Part shown: piece by piece, positions 21,289 through 31,371 of the stretch
How the letters are laid out: each line of letters opens with the position of its first letter
How positions within the stretch are numbered: the stretch's first letter is position 1
NCBI GenBank assembly: GCA_015680685.1
Contig: MNCI01001492.1
Coordinates: 244,347 to 292,113, forward strand
Source: Gnetum montanum
Taxonomy: Eukaryota; Streptophyta; Gnetopsida; Gnetales; Gnetaceae
Direction: 5' to 3'
Length of the DNA: 47,767 nucleotides
Program-made: the position numbers and the translations under genes
The notes under the pieces: generated by a model
What the model was told of the DNA's origin: nothing
The model's database searches: none
What the model saw: only the letters and a program-made list of their open reading frames with translations

Positions 21289-23838
21289 ATGTCTTCTTCT
21301 CACAAGAGTGCTTCTCCACCCAAGACTAACAAATTTTATCTGCCAAAGTGTCAATAGTATTGAATTATATATACTCATCTTGATGAGGATGTGCTAAACT
21401 TCATCTTCATCCTACACTAGGATGAATAGATGTGGTGGTGTGCCATGGAAGACAACATTGCATTGTTTCCCAATCATACTACTCCTGCAATGTTCTATTA
21501 AATGCTTGCATGATGTGGTCTTTAAGACTACCATGGGGAGTATATTGTGGAAGATGCTAATGCCAGGGATTATCATTCAACTGAAGCACAATGTCTATGG
21601 GATCAACAACTAGAGCAATGCTATGAACTTTGGAAGGAAAAAGGGTTGAACGATTTTCCATTCCTGTTATACCAACAAGCTAGTGGAAAAACCTTCTCTG
21701 GGGGTTTTTCATTCAATGAAACTCCTCTCTTTGACTTCGTTGATGGAGGTTAAAACTAGAATCTTCATTCCATATTTCACAATTTTGATTCTGGTACTAA
21801 GGGATCTAATGACAAAGAAGGATCTAGAGGGGTAAGTCAAGATAGGAATGCGAATAAAAAACAAGATCGTGATCATAGTTGTGATTGCCAAAGAGGTTGT
21901 AGCAGGCACCATGATGTTGCTAGTTCTACTTCCTCTTCCCCTTTGTCATCATCTTCTTCTTTTGGTTTTGACTATGACCGTAGAAGGTGAGACTGTGATG
22001 GAGGTGATCAAAATGAATGAAACAATTGATGGGACCAAAATAACCAAAGGGACCATAAGGATAGACAAGATCAAGGGTGTAGACATTCAAGAGAGGCACA
22101 TCACCATGAATGAAGGGGTAGTAGAGGGCATTGTAGGCACCATGATCAAGGCCTCAACGAGCTTCTATTTGCTACCTAAAGTATGCTTAACATCATAGAG
22201 GCAGTTAGAATTCCAATAAGGCATGTGAAAGATAGTCAGATGAAACAATTAGACTTGAACAACATTCCTTGATTTGAAGGAGGATATAACACTGATCTAC
22301 AAAATCATCCTCAAGGTTTCCAAGATGCATGTGCCTTGCAAAACATAGAGAAAAAGTGGTAGAAATTAAAGTTGTTCCCCAGGACACTCATCAAGGAAGT
22401 AGAAAACTGGTATTGGTCCTTAGAGCCAAAATCTATTAGACGATGGAGTACCATGCTTGAGTTTTTCAATGATAAATATCAAACATACTCCAAAGTATCC
22501 AACTTAAGGAATCAAATTAAAGGGTAGAAACAAGGAACACACAAACCCTTGGATGCTGCCATTGGTTGATAATATGTCGTGATGCAAAAATGTCCCGGCC
22601 ATGGTTATTCTCAATTCATTCAACTTCATCACATTGTAGACATGATTTGTAATGAAACGAGGAAAACCCTTGGTGTCTATGCCCAAGGGTGACTATTAGA
22701 AATAATTGATTGTTAGATACAAAGATTAATAGAGTAGGTTGCCAAAGAGGAGGATGAACTAAGAAAAAGAGAAAGTGTAGAAAAGTACAACCGTGATCCT
22801 TCCATTTGCAAGAGGGAGGTTTGATCCTGTGACAGTGAGGATGAGTCCGTATTTGATGAAGGGATGAATAAGAAAACCTCGCCACTTTAAAAATTCCAAT
22901 TTAAACTTATGACCAAGATTAATCAGTTATGGGACTCCATGGACAATAGATTCCAAGCTATCCTCAAAATCACTAAGGTGTCCAAAGAAGATGGTAGTGA
23001 TCATGAGCGCAGGAGGTGCAAAGAAGCTAAACATGCATATCACAAAGGTAAGGGCAAGATTGTTGCAATGCACGAGGTTGTAGATAATGAATTAGATGAT
23101 GATTATGAGTGTGACATCTATCAGTAAGAATATCCTAAGGGATGTTGCCCCATTGTGTCACATCTACAAGAGTCTGGGATGTATGCCTTACATCCATGAC
23201 TTACACAAAGGCAAACATCCAAAAGGTTATCTTATCCTCAAGGTAATCTCAGGCAGTTCCACCAGAAATAATAGTATTATTCAAGTGGAGCTCCACTGCA
23301 ACCATATGAATAGTCTTAATAGTGGCAACAACAACAATCATGGGCACTTGCATTGCTAAGGCAACAATACCCTTATTGGTAGCCTGATCTATATGATTAT
23401 CATGTTTAGCAATCCATGTCTTCACGTGACTCCTCCAGTCATGTCTTTGATTTTCAGCCTCACTACCACCCTTTAGATTATTATTGAGCTCATTTACCAC
23501 ATGAAAGAAGGGACACCACCTCTTATCCTTATCCTTCTCTTGTCCTTGCACATACTCCTCATCTAGTTGCATAGCTATCACCTGCTCTACCAATGTAGGG
23601 TGAACTGCTTGCTCAACTTCAACAATGTAATGTTATGAGGGCTATTAATTTACAACTAGATAATCAATTGAAGGGGTTGAATGCTTGCTCAAAGAAATGA
23701 CCTTTCTTTCGACCACACAATCCACCTAAGCCTTCACCTACACCCACGATTGACAACCCTGCTCCTGCCTCTTCCTCCATATCTAATTCCTTTGGGCCTC
23801 CTTCAAACCAAAATCTATTAAGGATACATATTGTAATG
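21289..23838 (+). pseudogene. Degenerate gag, unit 2 (Athila-like)
   Basis: Broken Gag from ATG 21289-21291 (MSSSHKSASPP). Order matches unit 1: an S-rich low-complexity tract (about 21930-21965), the capsid core (22180-22700, with FEGGYN and GVYAQG), a helical segment (22864-23110, with QLWDSMDNRFQAILK) and a proline-rich tail. Stops at TGA 22270-22272 and TAG 22360-22362 coincide with those of unit 1. Over a 122-base stretch starting at 22258 I count 15 differences from unit 1 (about 88% identity). Confidence 0.85.
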
Positions 23839-24860
23839 CTTACTCACATTGTGTCTAACTGGATCCATGTAGGAAACCTTCCTAGGAAACTAGCCAATCC
23901 TAGAAGTTCTCTAATTGACTTGCAGATTGTTGGAATGAACCGTACAAGGCTCTTCTTGATTCCGATTTTGGTGTTAATTTAATTTCTCATGAAATGTACA
24001 CTGCCTAAAACCTACCTCCTCTTAAGAAGAGCAACATAAGATTAGAATTGGTAGACTAGTCCATCACTGTTCCATTAGGATTAGTAAAATACAGTGTGAC
24101 CACCATTTGTGGGTGGTCTTATCTTGCTAGCTTCTTGGTAATCAAAGTGGAGAATTGCAAAGGGAATTTTTCAATCATCATGGGAAGGGCATGGCTGAGC
24201 ATCGTCAATGCAAGAATGGGCATAAGAGATATTTCCTTGGAGAAATCTAAAGAAAATGAATTTGGAAAGATAGAGAAAAAGAGAGTTCCATGTATCATGT
24301 ACAGTGATAGCGGGTGCAATTGTGTGCAGAAACTATTGACCATAATGCAAACATCTATCTTTACATGGAAACTGTGTGCGGAAAAATTAGAAATTCAAAG
24401 GTGTCTATATGCAATAGCCACAAAATAGGAGGGCATCTAGTGGCTAACCACTAATTTTGAAAGCAACACACTTTGCATGGAACCAACTAAGAGCCTAACA
24501 TATGCATATGTCACAGGCATGGATGAACTTGAGTAAGTTCATCACCAACTCTCTAATGATACAAATGATGATACTCACTGGGAAGAGTTGGAAATTCTTG
24601 ACAAATTCAAATAAGAGCCCCTTGAACTAAAAATGCTACTAGCTAGAATGGAATATGTGTTTTTGAAAAATGGAAAGTCAGTTATAATCAATGCAAAACT
24701 TTCTGTAGCACAAAAAAAGATGCTGTTGAAAGTAGTTGAAAGATGGTTAATAGCTTTTACGTGGTTATATCTTGAACTCACAGGGATTGATCCTAGGATA
24801 TGCTAGCATCGCATCTACATCAACCTGGCCATGAAGCTAAAACGACAACCATAAAGGTAG
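23839..24860 (+). pseudogene. Degenerate aspartic protease and linker, unit 2
   Basis: The active-site region reads DSDFGVNLI (from 23958): the catalytic Asp is kept, but the following Gly of the D-L-G motif is changed. FSIIMGRAWLSIVNA (about 24170-24215) is the retropepsin C-terminal motif. The segment 24056-24428 is open for 110 codons. The TAGTC at about 24056 is the empty counterpart of the element N insertion site. A PR-RT linker follows. The protease would process Gag-Pol in the particle; it is inactive here by sequence. Confidence 0.8.
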
Positions 24861-26023
24861 TTGAACCCCAAATTGAAGTAGATCATCAAGGAAGAAATCA
24901 AGCAACTCCTCAAGGTGAGGTTTATCTATTCCATTACAAATAACGAGTCGGTTAGGCCACTTGTGATTGTGCCAAAGAAAGATGGCAAGTGGTAGGTCTG
25001 CATCAACTTTATGTTGTTGAATATGACAACATTCAAAGATCATTTTCCATTGGCATTTGTTGACCAAGTGCTCAAAACCATATCTGGGCATTGCTACTAC
25101 AGTTTTCTAGATGGTTATAGTGGATATAGCCAAATTCAAGTTGCACCAAGAGACCAAGTAAAGAAAACATTCACGAGTCTCTGGGGGACTTTTGCATATC
25201 GCAAGATGCCATTTGGTCTATGCAATGCTCCCACCACATTTCAATGCCTAGATTTAAAAATTTTTCAATAGTAAATCGGTAGTGGTGTGGAAGTCTTCAT
25301 GGATGACTTCTCTACCTATGGAGCTACATTTGAGTAAGTCATGGACCACCTTGAACAAGTGTTGAAATCAACTTGCAACTCAATTGGTAGAAAAGTCAAC
25401 TTGTGATCCAGGTGGGCATTGTAGTAGGGCACTAAATATTGCAAGAAGGAATTGAGGTAGACATTGAGAAAATAAGAATCATCCAAGGAATAAGCCACCA
25501 ACTAGAAATAGTTAAAGATGTTTGGTCATTCCTTGGACATACTAGCTACTATCAGTGATTCATAGAGAATTTCTCTAAGATCACAAAACCGTTGGTTGAG
25601 CTAACAAAGAATGATGCTCCCTTTGTCTAGACTGCAAAATGTGAGAAAGCATTCTAGCAATTAAAAGAGAAGCTTGTAGAAACTCCAATCCTACAAGCAC
25701 ACAACTACTCTAGACCATTTCATATTATGACAAATGCATCAAATTATGCCTTGGGAGTTGTGCTAATGTAGTTAGATGACAAAAAGTGTCCATATTACAT
25801 CCACTATTCTAGTTGAAGCATTGTGGGTGCACAACTAAACTACACGACTATAGAAAAAGAATTGATGATGGTGGTGTTTGCTCTAGAAAAGTTCAGGCAT
25901 TATGTGCTTTGATACAAGGTGTTTGTGCACATAGACCATAGTGCCATATGCTTCCCAATGAATAAGCCAATGGTGAACCCATATGTTATATGGTGGTTGG
26001 TGATCTTGCAAGAATTTAATTTT
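24861..26023 (+). pseudogene. Degenerate RT-RNase H, unit 2
   Basis: RT starts near ELNPKLK (24861) and includes FKDHFPLAFVDQ, DGYSGYSQIQVAP, KMPFGLCNAPTTFQC and the catalytic FMDDFSTYG (25296-25307), a Ty3/gypsy Athila-type motif with both aspartates intact. RNase H (about 25715-26020) reads TNAS where TDAS is expected (Asp to Asn), then EKEL and HIDHS. Stops and one deletion near 25365 disrupt it. The coding region is cut at 26024 by an antisense insertion and resumes with integrase after 26840. Confidence 0.9.
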
Positions 26024-26840
26024 TTTTGAGAGAATGTTCGGGTTTGTATTACTGAAAGTTATGGTACACGAGTAAACAAGTACAATGGGGGGGACATCAG
26101 TGATGGTCCACTGTGAGGGNNNNNNNNNNNNNNNNNNNNNNNNNNNNNNNNNNNNNNNNNNNNNNNNNNNNNNNNNNNGAGTCGGCAGAAGGCGACAGGC
26201 ACACCAAGGCCGTTCCAGCTCATGAAGCAGGTCCAGTGTGACGCGATGCTCCTTGGTGTCCATGAAGTTCATGGCTTGTTGGATGCCCTGCATAGTAACC
26301 TCTCTCCTTCTCCGGTCAGCTGACGAGTCCCCCGCATCAGGGTGGAATCTTGTGGACGTGCATCTGAGCTTCCCCAAGAGCTCTTACAACTAATGCCCAA
26401 AATGCTATATGGGCAACGCCCCCCTGAGCCACTGACGGGTGCTGTGTTCATGTGCCCGGTCAACTTGCCATTGCCGTTGCTCCTCTTCCTCCTTCAGGCG
26501 CTCCTGCTCCTCCCGGGCCACCTCCTCTTGGGCCTAACGAGCTGCCTCTTCCTAGTGTAGCTCCTCCCCGATTCGGTCCTGGAGCTCATCAATGAGCTGA
26601 GCTCGCGAGGTCTCCATCATGAGCGTGTGCTACCGGTTCAGCTGTTGTGCCTGTTCGCGAAGCTGGGCTTCATGGTCGGCGCACCACTTAGCTAGGGTCT
26701 CGGTCCACTTTGCCTCCGAAATCTATCGCTCGGCCTCCCAAGCAGCAGCAACCGCCTGTTGCAGTTTCACCTCCCAATTTGGGGGGGTACTGGGGGGGTC
26801 AGGCGAGGGGGGGGGGATTTCGACGAGAGCGGCATCCCCA
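26024..26840 (-). pseudogene. Inserted coiled-coil/J-domain retrocopy fragment
   Basis: G+C-rich insertion in pol of unit 2; unit 1 is continuous here (about 19209-19225). On the minus strand it encodes a long charged coiled coil (about 26770-26430, with EEVAREEQERLKEEEEQRQW), then a J-domain-like segment in two further frames: PYSILGIS (about 26423-26400), the HPD tripeptide in FHPDAG (about 26347-26330), and a helix with MDTKEHRVTLDLLHE. HPD is the motif by which J-proteins stimulate Hsp70. Two frameshifts break it, one at a G run near 26430. The minus-strand 3' end is a run of eight A (T run 26020-26027; the empty site has four), suggesting LINE-mediated retroposition. A 59-bp gap lies inside. 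The parent gene is unidentified. Confidence 0.5.
26120..26178. other. Assembly gap (59 N)
   Basis: Run of undetermined bases within the inserted G+C-rich fragment; true length unknown. Confidence 0.98.
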
Positions 26841-28344
26841 GGTGATCAAAAGGGTATTGCGAATGTGGTCGCTGATCACTTGTCTCAGTTGTGATGGAAT
26901 GACAAAGAGGAAGAAAGCCCACTCTCTAACATGTTCCCTGATGAACTCCTCTTTGTTGGGGCTATAATTGAACAAATGCCCAATGAGCGAAAATGGTATG
27001 ATGGCATTCTCACCTATCTTCTCACTCAAGGGATGCCATAAGGGTTTCACCATCGGTAGAAATAGTAGTTTCTTCACTAGGTAAAGCACTTCATGGAGAT
27101 CAATAGTTACCTCTACAAGGTGTGTGTCAATGGCTTGGTTCGTTGGTGTGTTCCTAATGCTGATCAACTATGCATTCTCCAAGATGCTCATGAAGGTCCT
27201 TGTGGAGGACACTATCTTGGGAGTCACATGGTCATTAAAATCCTAATGGTATGGTACTACTAGCCAACACTCTTCAGGGATGCTCACCATTACATCCATT
27301 CTTGTGAACGATGCCAACAAGATGGTCGAATGACTACTCAAATGGAGGGATCTCAAAAATGGATTCAACCACTAGAACTCTTCAACATATGGGGCATTGA
27401 CTTCATGGGTCCCATCATGCCTATGTTAAATGGAAAGGCATACATCATAGTTGCTATTGACTATTGTACAAAATGGGTAGAAGCAACAATCATCATCGAC
27501 TGTACATCTTCTACTGCTACTTGGTTTGTACAATAAAATATTGTAACTAGGTTTGGTATGCCACATGTATTAATTTCTAATAATGGAACTCATTTTAGAG
27601 GCACTAGTTTTTAGAAGCTCATGCAATGCTTGGAGGTTGAACATAAACTCAGAATGCCTTACCATGCCCAAGCTAATAGTCAAGCTGAGGTTACTAATAG
27701 GGAAATCACAAGGATACTAACAAGAACTATTAGCAAGTTTAGGAAGGATTGGAGCACAAAACTCAATGATGTCCTTTGGGTTACTACTCAACATGGAAAC
27801 TTCCTATAGGCTATTTTCCCTATGAGCTTGTGTGTGGGAAATTACCAACACTTCCTACTCAATTTGAGCTCCATACACTTTCAACTACTTGTGACCTTGA
27901 CCTTGACTTAAGTCTAGCCTAAAAAAAAAAAGACTAATGAATCTCAACCTACTAGACGAAAATCAATTGGTAGCATTATCATCCAAAGAGTTGCATAAGG
28001 CCTACAACAAAAAGCATCATGACCTAAAAATTAGAAAAGTCAAATTCCAACTAGGAGATTAGGTTCTCTATTGGAACCCCACACATGTATCTCAATGAAC
28101 TAAGTTCCAAACATTATGGGAAGGACCTTACATCATTTACAAAACTTTTCTTTCTAGGGCCATGATGATCTATAAGCTTGAGAGCCCAAATAAGAAACAA
28201 CTAGTCAACATTCAACAAATCAAACCTTTCCATGAGCATAAGCTAGTTAATACAACAAAAGCCTCATTGGATGGACAACCATGCTCCATATTTCGAATCT
28301 CCTCCTTTCAACTTAGTCATGGAGGAGATGGCCACCCTTGCTAA
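26841..28344 (+). pseudogene. Degenerate RNase H end and integrase, unit 2
   Basis: Completes pol. Zinc finger of HHCC type (HEGPCGGHYLG ... HSCERCQQDG, about 27188-27325). The catalytic core has the first Asp in WGIDFMGP (codon 27399-27401), the second position changed to Asn in ISNNGTHF (27579-27581; Asp expected), and the Glu in TNREI (27702-27704). A C-terminal GPY-type module follows (LWEGPYIIYKT, about 28112-28145, to IQQIKPFHE at about 28230). The integrase would insert the cDNA; the lost Asp and several stops make it inactive. It is the only near full-length integrase in the window. Confidence 0.9.
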
Positions 28345-30354
28345 CCATATAAGCGAATTTTCAGTTTTTCACTTTTTTTGTTTTACACATTTTTTGTTTT
28401 ACAACTTTTTATTTTACACATTCTTTATTTTACATCTTTTTGTTTTCATTTTATTAATCTTTTCTAATTTTTTTTTACACCATCATTAGTACATTTGCTA
28501 TTTTTTGAATATTTTACACTTTCTTTTATTTTATTTTGGTGTGATTTTGTAAATTTTTGTTAATAAGTGCAAGGTACAATGGTAATGCATTGTTTGATGC
28601 TGGTATGTACTTTCTTGTTATTTGATTGTTGGTGTTTGGTTTCTAGCTTTGAATTTCATTATGGATGATTAGGATAAGGTTTATTTTTCATGTAATAGGT
28701 AATGATTTCACAACATCTATCCATCCAAAAACTCTATGGTTTTCTTATTTTGGAAATGTGCAGTCCCTTTTTCATTAATAAAACTTTAACAAATTGTGAC
28801 TTTGGTAGTTTCTAGAATTGGGAAGGATTAAAAGGTTTGAATAGGGTGTGGCCTCAAGGGGATTCAATATTCTTTGTACCTTTTTTTTTGCTTGGGTGCA
28901 TGTGTGTTTTAATGGATTTCTTACCATTCTATGTCAATCAGTAAAGGAAGTTGAATAAGTCCTTGTATGGTATGGTTCTTATGAAAAAACAATGATGAGA
29001 ATTCAAAGTACACCCCTTGGACAAAATAAATACATATGTCCTTGCATGGTATGGTTCTTATCAAAAAGAAAAAGAAAAAAGATGATGAGGATTCAAAACA
29101 CACCCCTTGGACAAAATAAATGCATGTGTCTTTGCATGGTGTGGTTCTCATTTTAAAAAAAAAAACAATGAAAATTCAAAGCACACCCCTTAGAAAAAAT
29201 AAATGGGCTACAAGCACTAGTTATGAGACTCATCCTCTCTAACTAAGGCCCTTCCTCACTTCCTACTTATTCTCTAATAAGGAACAACGGTTATTTTGTG
29301 GGAGCACTCTTGGGTCTTAGGGGATGGACTGGTCTTAGAATGATGATGTGAAGTTACTAAATGTGGTTGGTTTTAGTCTGGACTAAAGATGGATCCTATT
29401 GAGTTATTTAACCACAAAATCCACAAGGGGCTTCATGTGACCTTAATTAGAAACTCCATTCCACTCTCTCTCTCATCAATCTATGCTTTCTGTATCTCAC
29501 CTCATTGTCAATTTCATGTTCTGGTTCGATGTGTCAGAATTCTTAGTTAGTTCTTTTGGGCTTTTGTACTTAACCTTCTATAACCATTAGTCATCCATAG
29601 AGCCCATAGACTCTTTGGTTTGAAGTTATGTAAGGGCATAAAAGGCCTATGCCTGCTTTGGGGAGGACCCACTTGCATTTCTTTTGGTTGGGTTAGTTAA
29701 GTTCTTTACCCTTAGATAATTTTACAATTAAATTCTTTTTTTTACCCCATCAATGAAATCCAACTGTGCACATCTTCATGATTATTTTCAGTGAATTTTT
29801 CTTTTTATTATTGTGAATTCTTATACCCTCTTAAAATATTTTCCTTTTGTTAAACTTTTTCAAGCTTAATGGACCACTTATGTATTTTACCCTATTTGTC
29901 AACCTTCCTGCTAACACTAATAAAAGAATCACTCTACCACAATCACAACCTAGCCGAGTCTAACCACTGACAAGACAAAGAATTTAACAGTTATGCATTA
30001 CACATTGCATACTAATTCATGATTCTATTGTGATTGTAGTGGGAAGCATGGACTAGAAGTGGGACTACCTTCATCAAGGATGATGTCGCAGTACCATATA
30101 ATGAGGACCATTCATGATCAATTGGATCTCCTTTCTCATTCTTCTACTATCAAGAGGTGTTGGATGACAGTGTTATCAACATCCAATTTTGTAAAAATTG
30201 TAATTCCATACACTTGGGCACTTAGGTTCTATTTTTTTCATTTGAGTTAGTTTGTATGTCAGTCAATAATCCCATACCTATCCAATCTTTTTGCAAAGAA
30301 CTTGTTCGTCCCCTTCTACACTTGAGGATGAGTTTTCATTCAGTCATGGGGGTA
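28345..30354 (+). other. 3' non-coding region of unit 2 with T-rich repeat and polypurine tract
   Basis: Two kilobases between integrase and LTR C. 28355-28530 is T-rich with repeated TTTTACACATTTTTTG-like units; 28959-29205 holds a three-copy tandem repeat. In Athila elements this interval can hold an env-like ORF, but no signal peptide, membrane segment or sustained frame is visible. It ends with CATGGGGGTA (30345-30354), the polypurine tract. Confidence 0.65.
28959..29205 (+). repeat. Three-copy tandem repeat (units of 78-90 bp)
   Basis: Units start at 28959, 29038 and 29128. Each carries TGGTATGGTTCTTAT (or a variant), an A-rich stretch of variable length, ATTCAAA and CACACCCCTTGGACAAAATA. 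Length differences lie in the A-rich part. Confidence 0.85.
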
Positions 30355-31171
30355 TGATGAATCATCATTTTCAAATCATCGCTATGTCAGGTATGCGACA
30401 TCAAGGTCTTACTACGATGTTGGGTATGTGATGTCAGTGTATAGACACTGGCCTATAATTATAGCGCATGGGCTTCCATTTTGAGTTAGTTTTTAATGTT
30501 AGTTTTCAGCTAGAGTAGCAAAGCTCTTGCAGTTTATTTTCCTTAGAGTTAGAATATTTTCTAAGTGCCCACATAAGGAGTTTAAGTGTGTACGGTTCTT
30601 TGTTTAAGCATTGATGTACCTGAGCACAACAGTGTGACGGGAATAAAACAAACTCTTTGGACAATCCTTGCAACATTGAAGCTAGATTAATGTTTCTTTT
30701 AATGCACTTTACTTTAATGAATTTCAATTAAACAATTTATTTCTAGTAGTTAATGAACACAAGCACGACCACTTCGAGCATACATATAGTACTTAGTACC
30801 CTAATAATGCTTAACATTTGGTAGCTGAATAGTACTATATGTGTTTAGGAAAGTTGGATGGTTACTTATGTTAGGCTAGATAGGCAGTAGATGAATTAGG
30901 TTTTAAATTAATCTACTTTTCATTCTTGTTGTAGGCGATCAAATTTATAAAATATAAAATAAGAAAAAATCATGTACCTTAGTTATACTTAAACCATACC
31001 CTTGAGCTTGAAAAGTGTAGTTGGAAAGACAATGAACATTCTCAACATCCATTTCACTTCTTAGAGAAACTAGTGTACTAGATAGCTATAGGTCCATAGA
31101 ATTCAACTAGATCGTGTTTAACACCTTAGTGATTTGTATGGTTGGGTGTAGGGGTACCTCACCACTTATCA
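30355..31171 (+). repeat. LTR C (3' LTR of the composite)
   Basis: Begins TGATGAATC and ends CTTATCA (817 bp). The TATA box is eroded (TATAATTA, about 30454). Two copies of the palindromic U3 motif (about 30380-30405 and 30415-30437) match the arrangement in LTR B. No primer site follows, and TTAGT follows at once. Confidence 0.9.
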
Positions 31172-31176
31172 TTAGT
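31172..31176. repeat. Target-site duplication TTAGT, right copy
   Basis: Identical to 4844-4848, closing the composite element. Confidence 0.85.
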
Positions 31177-31371
31177 TATTGGTGGAAGCCATACGGATGT
31201 AGGTGAGCACTGAGAGAGAGTAAAGGAAAAGGAAATCTTCAAGGATTAGTTGATATATATTTGCATGTAAAATATTGTAGACTATTTATATTTATGATGA
31301 TGAAGTTTATGTCTTGTATCATGTGAGAGTTGTAAATATTTTTGATTTATATAGAGACATGCAGTTTTATG
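31177..31371. other. Short spacer before element E
   Basis: A 195-bp A+T-rich stretch with no recognisable feature, between the target duplication of the composite and the LTR start of E. Confidence 0.5.

Larger units (their letters stand above)
4844..31176 (+). mobile_element. Three-LTR tandem Athila-like retrotransposon (A-int-B-int-C)
   Basis: A Ty3/gypsy composite with LTR A (4849-5666), internal region 1, LTR B (20289-21129), internal region 2 and LTR C (30355-31171). The outer LTRs are flanked by identical TTAGT (4844-4848 and 31172-31176), so A and C are the ends of one integration event. LTR B has a G-run polypurine tract just before it and a tRNA-Asp primer site just after it, so it serves as 3' LTR of the left unit and 5' LTR of the right unit. 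LTR C has the polypurine tract but no primer site, as expected for a terminal 3' LTR. The likely origin is unequal recombination between the 5' and 3' LTRs of two allelic copies. Later events were the nested element N, a 2.5-kb deletion in unit 1 and an 817-bp insertion in unit 2. Confidence 0.85.

Noticed and set aside
26619-26967. Plus-strand cysteine/serine-rich open stretches in the inserted fragment
   Set aside because: They are reverse-frame shadows of the minus-strand coiled coil and run across the insertion junction.
28271-28489. Phe/Leu-rich open stretch that looks like a membrane protein or Env-like product
   Set aside because: It is a translation of the T-rich repeat after integrase; no signal peptide or conserved motif.
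31177-31371. Possible host exon between LTR C and element E
   Set aside because: No sustained frame or splice signals; too short to support.
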